NCBI GenBank assembly: GCA_004335635.1
Contig: QAXH01003892.1
Coordinates: 1-15,596 of the forward strand
DNA from: Chloromonas sp. AAM2
Taxonomy: Eukaryota > Chlorophyta > Chlorophyceae > Chlamydomonadales > Chlamydomonadaceae
Direction: 5' to 3'
DNA length: 15,596 nt
In this document: positions 9,786 through 15,596 of the stretch, one piece after another
Layout: the number at the start of each line of letters is the position of its first letter
Numbering within the stretch: the stretch's first letter is position 1
Notes under the pieces: model-generated
Told to the model about the DNA's origin: nothing
The model's database searches: none
What the model saw: only the letters and a program-made list of their open reading frames with translations
Translations under genes and position numbers: made by a program

Positions 9786-12700
9786 TCAAGGGCGCCTTCG
9801 TCTGTCCGGGCTGCGGTCGCGTGCCTCCCGACCCCGGTCCCTCTCTCGCTCCCGCTCGCGCACTTCCCCGTCCTCCGCCTCGCGGCGCCTCTTGGGCTCA
9901 TCTCGATCACGGTCGCGCCTACGCAATCAGAGCGACTACCTTTGCTGCGAAGCCGCTGGTGTACACAAACCGACCTGCATTGCCACATGACTTTCTCATC
10001 TACCATTTCAGCAACCCAAAACGGACGACAACCCATGAGTCATGAGCGTGCGGGACTGAGCAACATGTGCACATGGCAGGCACTGTCAGTTGTCTACCTT
10101 GGCGACGGCTCCCGCTCTCGCTTCCGGTCTCTGTCCACGTCCATTGGCCGCTCGCGCTCCCGCCGGTCACGGTCCAGGGGAGGCCGGTCCATTGGAGCAC
10201 GTGGAGGCGACCGATCGCGCGGCGGTCCCCGCCTGCACCAAAGCAACGAGCAGGAGAGTGTTAAGGGCAGCTGGAGCCAAGACCAGGGTGCCGAGCTCTT
10301 CGCTGAATTGACACACTGCTAGGTATGAAATGGCCAATGTTGCCTGACCAGCTTACCATCCTGCGTTTGATACCACGCTTCTCTAGACGCCACAGCAGCA
10401 CCATGTAGGTTCTGTGCGAGGTCATGTGCGCCAGGCATGCTGCTGCTTTGAGCGTCAAAGCAATGCTCCTTGAACTCACTGAGCACGACCAATCGGCCTA
10501 GCATGATGGACGTCGGGCACAATGAGCAATGCATGAGAGTGGCACCTCGAGCGCGCCGCCCTATCTCTGTGCACCCCAGCGCGTGTCTCACCTGTCGTCC
10601 ATCATGTAGGGCGGCAACGTGGGCAGGCCCTTGGCGTTCTTGGGCTTAGGTGCGCGGGGTGCACGGCCCTCCGCTCCCAAGCCGCCAGCCAGACGCCGCG
10701 GCTTCCTGTGCGCCAAGGCAGCACACAGGACGTGATGGTGTTGCTAGTTGCTGATTACTGACAACCACGCTCATCTGCACCCAACGTGCTTTCAGTGCAA
10801 CTCCTAAACAAGGTATGCAGTCGCAGCCTTGTGCCCGCTATGTCGACTGACTTACCTCAGTGTGCCCTCAGTACATCAACACACATTCTAACCAAGGTTC
10901 AAATCACACTCATTTGCCCCGTGCATCTACTGGTCCCTGGCATTAATCAACTTGGCGACTGCAGTAAGCTGATCTGGTGTCCTGCTGTGCTGTGTTGCCG
11001 TGGCCTCACCAGCTGTCCACAGTACGGCCTCGCTCCACATCCACGAGCACACGGCGGCCCTCGATCTTGCGGCTGTCCGCGGCCTTGTACGCCTCCTTCA
11101 TGTCCTTCTTGTCCTCAAACTCAACAAAAGCATAACCACGGGATTTGCCTGCATGTCAACACAGCTGTTGCTGCATTGAGAATCACCCACTTTCAACGCA
11201 CATCACACCACACGTGCTTCATGCATTGGCAACTGCGTCGTCTGATGCAATGTGTCAGCATCATGCCCGCTAGTACACGTCGCCCAATGACCAGCTGGCA
11301 TAGAGCATCAGAAGGCAAGAGCTTTGCAAAAGACCCTTGCAATTCAAGCTGCTGACCACCTGTTTTCTGGCATTGCTTGCTGTGATGTTAGCCCAGAAAG
11401 CACGCACCTGACTTGTCCGTGACGATGCGCACGCTCTTGATGGGTCCAAACTCCTCAAACTCGCGCTTGAGCCGCTTCTCGTTCACTTCATAGCTCAGCC
11501 GGGACACAAACAGCGTGCGGAAGGGATCGCCCTGTGGAGTATGCAACGAAGCGGTGCTCTCAGGCAAGGCAAGGCTCTCACTTGCGCCACAACATTCCTT
11601 TGCCCAAGATGCAAACCGAAAGTGGTCATGTCACCAACTGGGCAGCATGCATACACAATGTAGAGGAACCAGAGCCCCTGTGAGCGTATTCACTCCTTGC
11701 TAGGGTCATTTTCTTATGGAAAGCACCCGCCCGCCCCCCTAGTGCCAAGGCCTCAACAAGTACGACGCAAAGCGGGGCATGTGCCGCATGGTCGAACATG
11801 CCCACTGAGCCAGGCTAGCACGGCAACTGTGTGTGGTGCCTGTCGACCACAGCAACAGTGCATGGCGCAACGCCCTGTCCAGCTGCCCTATGTACGCTTG
11901 CGTGAAGGTAATCGATGCATGTTGGCATACTCTGCAGTCCACCTCCACTACCGATGGATGAGCCACGGAAGACATCACTGTCTTGAGCCACGGAAGACAT
12001 CGTGCCACCTGTCACATACCTCAATCTTACTGTCCTTATGTGGGTCCCATGCCTTGGCAGCCTCTGCTGCATCTGTGACAGCCTGCAGGAAAGCATGGAA
12101 TGATAAATCGCATGGGCACCAGATCCAGTTGTGCAAGTTCGAGAACGATTGCCAGGCTCAACACCTGAACAGCTTGTGCTAGCTGATTGTAAAATCGCCA
12201 AACTGTGGCCCGCATGCTCTGCAGCTCACCTTCTCCTTCTTCCAGTCGTTGAGCCGGAGCATCCTGTGAGAGCACAGGGCAGCATACACTTGTGATCAAT
12301 GCATGCATGGTCGGTGATCCATGCACCCTCATGAATGGCACCTAATGAAGTCCACCGTTTTGCATTGCATACACAAAGGACTCACTTCTCAGTACGCGTT
12401 TCGGTGTTGAGCCTGCACTGTAGCTGCAGCTCTGGATTCTTGAACAATCGCAGCTTGTTGCTGGGCTCCTTGATTTCTTCGGGATCCTGAGGCCCGGCGA
12501 ACATGTGCACATATGCTGCAACGCCTGTAAATGGTACCCTCTTCTTCTTTCTCTTTATCTCCGTGGCCTGCTTGAGCGGAGGTCTGGATGTAAAATAGTC
12601 GAGGATCTTGCCGGGCAGGCCCGTGCGATGTCCGCCTTGCATGGTCTCCTTCAGCGCTTTCACAATCTGCGACTTGTGAACAAATCCACCACGACCTCCG

Positions 12701-12786
12701 GCCGCATCTCCTCTGCCTCCGCCTCTGCCTCCAAATCCGCCCCGCATGCGGTCCTCGCCGAAGAAGTATTCTCGTTCACGAGTCAT
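9786..12786 (-). CDS. U1 small nuclear ribonucleoprotein 70 kDa protein (U1-70K)
   Basis: Eight exons: 12786-12386, 12263-12230, 12082-12020, 11531-11408, 11148-11010, 10705-10592, 10232-10098 and 9918-9786. They total 1143 nt with every junction GT/AG and in phase, giving 380 residues. U1-70K is a core U1 snRNP subunit that binds stem-loop I of U1 snRNA and helps define 5' splice sites in the nucleus. The family N-terminal segment starts at [17 protein letters not shown] (about residue 56), followed by [13 protein letters not shown]. The linker contains AKAWDPHKD. The RRM follows from about residue 167, with RNP2 TLFVSRL at 172-178 and RNP1 RGYAFVEF at 211-218. Then come [11 protein letters not shown] and the diagnostic [11 protein letters not shown] (254-264). 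The tail from 292 is Arg/Asp/Glu-rich, typical of the family. The 55-residue N-terminal extension, with three RGG motifs (15, 21, 32), is unusual. The start is supported by an in-frame TAA 21 bases upstream. It diverges from the methyltransferase gene across 384 bp. Confidence 0.95.
11959..12001. repeat. 18-bp direct repeat inside U1-70K intron 3
   Basis: TGAGCCACGGAAGACATC occurs at 11959-11976 and again at 11984-12001, seven bases apart. Both copies lie within the longest U1-70K intron (12019-11532), just downstream of its 5' splice site as transcribed from the minus strand. It looks like a short duplication; a role in splicing is possible but unsupported. Confidence 0.85.
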
Positions 12787-13170
12787 GGCTGCAACACTGA
12801 CGCCTTATGCACTGGCTGTTTCAAGAACGAAGGGTCTTGAGAGTCTTGCTGGGGTTCAGCCTCACATCACCGTCGGGCATGTAAGCAAAGTGGCCAAAGT
12901 GGTTCTGTCACTCAGCACCTGGTGACTGCGTGACCAAGACTTCAGATGAGATCCATGATGAAACCAGAGCACGATTAGTAAGCACATCTACTTCTGCTGA
13001 CAGACGTCGTCCCTGGTTGCACCTCCATGTGAGGACGTTACACCTGGAAAACCTGTGCGTGGCTTGACAAGTCTGACTGAGTTGCTATCTGCCGTGTTCT
13101 CTTCTAATTTAGTCTCTTTTGAGTAGTCAGTGCTGTCAATACAGGGTTGTGCTAGCCCTGTGGCCCTATT
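12787..13170. promoter_or_regulatory. Divergent promoter region between U1-70K and the methyltransferase
   Basis: The 384 bp between the two start codons must contain both 5' untranslated regions and core promoters, as the two genes are read in opposite directions. No coding exon is evident, and I cannot point to a convincing TATA box or a known element. The in-frame TAA just upstream of the U1-70K ATG lies here. A shared or bidirectional promoter is inferred from spacing alone. Confidence 0.5.
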
Positions 13171-14571
13171 ATGGCACACACAGCTGGAGAGGAGCCAACA
13201 GCCGCGTTCACATGCAAGTTTACAGCAGCTCTTCGCAGCGTAGAAGGGACGTTGGAGCAACCTGTTCTAAGAGATGCTCTGGCGCCCTTTCTGTGTGGCA
13301 AACGTGCCCTGGCACTCGCAGTGCAGGAACTCGCAAGCCTTGAACAGAACCAGGTGAAGTCATCCACCAGTGACACTTCTCAAAGCTTGTTGTATCAGTT
13401 CAAGTGTTACTAAGCCCACTTTACACTGGTGCAGTGTAACTCACCACCTGCGCTGTAGTGTTCGGGGCAACGACTAGTGTGTGTCCCCTTCGCAGGGTAA
13501 AGGGAAGCATCTGCGCGTGCCAGCACGCACACGACTGGTGGATGACCAGGTTCTGCACCAACTTCAGTCCATGCCTGGGCTTAGAACCCAGATTGTGTCG
13601 CTGGGGTGTGGCATGGACACGCGACCATGGCGATTGCCTGCCCTGGCCCATGCACATGTTGATTGGTTGGATGTGGACCAACCCGATGTCATAGAGTGCA
13701 AAACACGCTTGCTCACGAAAGCGAATGTCCAGACCAGCAAGTCACAAGTCAGCTCGGCAAGCGAGCAGTCGGACTGTACCGACCAGGCGTTTGCGTTCCT
13801 CCTGCAGTGTCGCAGCTACACATCAGTGGGTGCGGACCTGTCGGTCGTTCCCTTGCAGCAGGTGCTGCTCCCAAAAGGCTTCGACTCCACCAAGGTCACC
13901 ATATGGGTGAGGCATTATAGTCAGGCAGAGAAGGGACGCTTGAACTGGACAGCAGCTAACAGCAGCTATGCAGGGTCCCAGTGTAAAGACTGCCATTCTG
14001 TCACAGGGCTCTCCAGATAACCTATCCCCTTCCCGCCCCGTTGTGCTTTCCATTCTGCACAGGTGTTGGAGGCAGTGGTGTACTACATGCCACTCGCCGC
14101 TGCATGCGCCCTGCTGCAGGTATGCAACACTTCAGACACATGCCCAGCCACACGCGCCACATGCCTCGTAGCATCCTCACTGGCCACAATGCCTGGACAC
14201 ACCACCACTTACCAATCTTTCAATAGAAACGTTCAAGGACTCGCAATCCATGAGCATTTGGGCAGCTGCTGTCTGATCTGCAGGCCATGGCCGAGCTCTC
14301 TGCCCCCGGCAGCAAGCTGATCCTGACATGCGTGGACACTGACCTCCTGGAGGCTTCTCTCAGCCGGGTGCCCTCCACGCACGTATTCGCCAACCTGTGG
14401 CACTTCGACGTCACCAGCCTCACAGCGTGTGAGCAGTTCAAGCGCGACTGGGTCCTGGAGCTGGCGCCCCGGTCCACCCGGGAGCTGGCCCTGGCCACCT
14501 TGGGAGTGGACACCTATGTCGCACTGTATGGGGGAGCAGAGTGCCTGATGGTGGCAGGGCTCAAGCAATGA
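13171..14571 (+). CDS. SAM-dependent methyltransferase, leucine carboxyl methyltransferase (PPM/LCMT) superfamily
   Basis: Four exons, 13171-13353, 13496-13906, 14063-14119 and 14284-14571, join in phase 0 to 312 residues. Donors are CAG|GTGAAG, TGG|GTGAGG and CAG|GTATGC; acceptors are CGCAG, CACAG and CTGCAG. The protein has the superfamily landmarks in order. VPARTRLVDDQV is at about 69-80. The SAM-binding motif IVSLGCGMDTRPWRL lies at 94-108. The acidic ribose-binding strand VDWLDVDQPDV, followed by KTRLL, is at 116-134. VGADL comes next, then TIWVLEAVVYYMP around 196-208, and then LSAPGSKLILTCVD. The pattern is nearer the bacterial-type family (TIGR00027-like) than eukaryotic LCMT1, which methylates PP2A, but this is a judgement from motifs and the substrate is unknown. 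About 25 extra Ser-rich residues lie between KTRLL and the VGADL strand. Cytosolic location is likely, since there is no clear targeting signal. Confidence 0.85.
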
Positions 14572-14792
14572 TGCTTTGGGGTTGTTAACTTTGTACCCAG
14601 TGTGGGGAAGGTCTGCGAAGGTTTACCCTTCTAGCCTTAACTGGTTATATACATCTCTCTGGAGAGAGAGACGTACTACAGTGGCTCCATCCAATGAACT
14701 CGGACAGCCACCATAGGCCAGATTAAGAATCAACCGGCCAAGTAAGAGTTGACCAATACAACCGAGCCATGCTGCCCTCCGAGCCCTATTAA

Positions 14793-14814
14793 TGTAATCT
14801 TCAACCGTGTGTAA
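14793..14814 (+). terminator. Paired TGTAA poly(A) signal candidates for the methyltransferase gene
   Basis: TGTAA occurs at 14793-14797 and again at 14810-14814, about 220-240 bases after the stop codon. That is a sensible 3' untranslated length for a green alga, where TGTAA is the usual poly(A) signal. The motif is short, so the call rests on position and repetition. Confidence 0.45.
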
Positions 14815-14937
14815 TCACCACAGGTACGTTTACACGTTCTCAGTGAATAACAGATAGGCCGTTAATGAGGGAAGAAAGCAAAGCTAAAGAAAGCTTAAGA
14901 AGCCAAAGCAAGTCCAAGCAACTGCAACTTACATTTT

Positions 14938-14966
14938 GGTCCATGCATTGGTCCATGCATTGGTCC
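14938..14966. repeat. 12-bp tandem repeat, about 2.4 copies
   Basis: The unit GGTCCATGCATT is present at 14938-14949 and 14950-14961, followed by a partial GGTCC. It lies in non-coding DNA downstream of the methyltransferase gene. Confidence 0.85.
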
Positions 14967-15048
14967 TGGGGTGGCATTGGATGTGTGCTTGTGCTGACTG
15001 ATATATGAATGCTACGCCGTCATTGGTTCCAGGGCAGTCCTTGGAAAT

Positions 15049-15212
15049 TGTCCCAGAACTGGCAAACATCTTTTTTTTGCCCTACTTTGCCCTACTTTCA
15101 TCGCTGATATGCTGCGTTTGCGCAAGCTCAGCCACTTCAACCTTGACAAATCACCAACAGCAACAACAGGTTCCAACCACCTCTATCACAGTTCAAGCAT
15201 GCCCGGCGTGCT
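15049..15212 (+). repeat. Dispersed repeat, copy 2 (with internal tandem duplication)
   Basis: It begins with the same 18 bases as position 3465, then a T8 run. GCCCTACTTT follows twice in tandem (15079-15088 and 15089-15098). CCCGGCGTGCTT appears near 15201. Relative to the first copy it carries about 100 extra bases between the T-run and this last block. The element's ends and class are not defined by two copies. Confidence 0.45.
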
Positions 15213-15277
15213 TTGTAATTCCCTCCTCGCGTGCTCACCTGATCTGGGCAAGGGCTACTGGATGGCTCACACTCCCG

Positions 15278-15439
15278 TCGAGTAGCAGGCCGCCCTGACA
15301 ATGCATGCGATTCCGAAGACTAGGAGCATGTTCGATTTCGAAAGGCAGTTGAAGGCGTTCTCGATCGCTTCGGGGTCATCGGAGATTTGTTTTCTCACGC
15401 GTGAGAAGTGAGATGTACACAGCTGAGCCGACTGCAATA
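15278..15439 (-). other. Unresolved exon-like segment at right edge (either strand)
   Basis: On the minus strand a TTATTGCAG acceptor at about 15440 opens a frame containing RKQISDDPEAIENAF and the hydrophobic stretch MLLVFGIACIVRAAC, which could be a membrane segment. It stops near 15267. On the plus strand the same DNA reads MFDFERQLKAFSIASGSSE from 15329, ending at a strong donor-like GAGAA|GTGAGA near 15407. Third-position GC is similar in both readings, and I recognise neither. At most one is likely real, and the rest of that gene would lie outside the window. Confidence 0.25.
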
Positions 15440-15596
15440 ACAGCGAGGGATTGAGTTGGCCTACGCTGAGATTACATTTTTGAAATGAGTGGCGGTGACG
15501 CCATTTGGAAGCTGTGCAGAATGGCTCAGGTCTCAAGGCGGAGTCGCACCAACATATACAAGAGCGGACAAGAGCACGACTCCAGACAAACCGAGG

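Larger units (their letters stand above)
14572..15277. other. Non-coding DNA downstream of the methyltransferase
   Basis: No exon is supported here. It holds the probable 3' untranslated region of the methyltransferase with two TGTAA motifs, a short TCTCTC/GAGAGA inverted repeat near 14654-14667, an A/G-rich stretch near 14870-14920, small tandem repeats and a dispersed-repeat copy. A plus-strand frame from 15005 has a poly-Gln run but no recognisable family and sits on repeat sequence. Confidence 0.5.

Noticed and set aside
10890..10915. GGTTCAAATC resembling a tRNA T-arm
   Set aside because: No flanking stem pairing and no acceptor, D or anticodon arms could be built around it; it lies in a U1-70K intron.
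10786..11355. 189-codon plus-strand frame
   Set aside because: It is antisense to U1-70K exon 5 and its flanking introns; the minus-strand RRM is unmistakable.

Overview
This is nuclear DNA from a eukaryote, most likely a green alga (Chlorophyta; possibly a trebouxiophyte, a guess from overall style). Four genes can be recognised. All are split by short introns of about 120-490 bp with GT donors and mostly TGCAG/CACAG acceptors. Each reading frame becomes a recognisable protein only after these introns are removed. Other pointers are a (GT)30 microsatellite, TGTAA motifs (the usual chlorophyte poly(A) signal) downstream of stop codons, and a predicted plastid-targeted transporter. There are no operons, Shine-Dalgarno sites, CRISPR arrays or phage features.

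Layout. (1) Positions 1-3022, minus strand: the 5' part of a chromatin-reader gene. Its exons encode a PWWP domain and then a PHD zinc finger, and the gene runs off the left edge. The domain order and the style of the PWWP resemble ATX/trithorax-type histone methyltransferases, but no SET domain lies inside the window. (2) About 3023-5198: a roughly 2.2-kb gap between divergent genes with no convincing coding sequence. (3) 5199-7393, plus strand: a complete three-exon PHT4/ANTR-type anion transporter of 605 residues with a putative plastid transit peptide. (4) About 7394-9785: the space between two convergent genes, holding long 3' ends or intergenic DNA, an AT-rich patch and small repeats. 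(5) 9786-12786, minus strand: a complete eight-exon gene for U1 snRNP 70-kDa protein (U1-70K, 380 residues) with an unusual glycine-arginine-rich N-terminal extension. (6) 12787-13170: a 384-bp divergent promoter region. (7) 13171-14571, plus strand: a complete four-exon SAM-dependent methyltransferase of the leucine carboxyl methyltransferase/PPM superfamily (312 residues), followed by TGTAA motifs. (8) 14572-15596: small tandem repeats, one end of a dispersed-repeat pair, and a doubtful exon-like stretch at the right edge.

The genes do not form a pathway: chromatin reading, plastid solute transport, pre-mRNA splicing and small-molecule or protein methylation are simply neighbours. The only structural links are the two divergent pairs (PWWP-PHD with transporter; U1-70K with methyltransferase) and the convergent transporter/U1-70K pair. 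The splice junctions given were worked out by hand from GT/AG sites and reading-frame continuity. Those of genes 3, 5 and 7 add up to uninterrupted frames; part of gene 1 remains unresolved. I found no clearly undescribed multi-gene system here. The most unusual items are the U1-70K N-terminal extension, the PWWP-PHD protein, the bacterial-style methyltransferase with an insertion, and a dispersed repeat.
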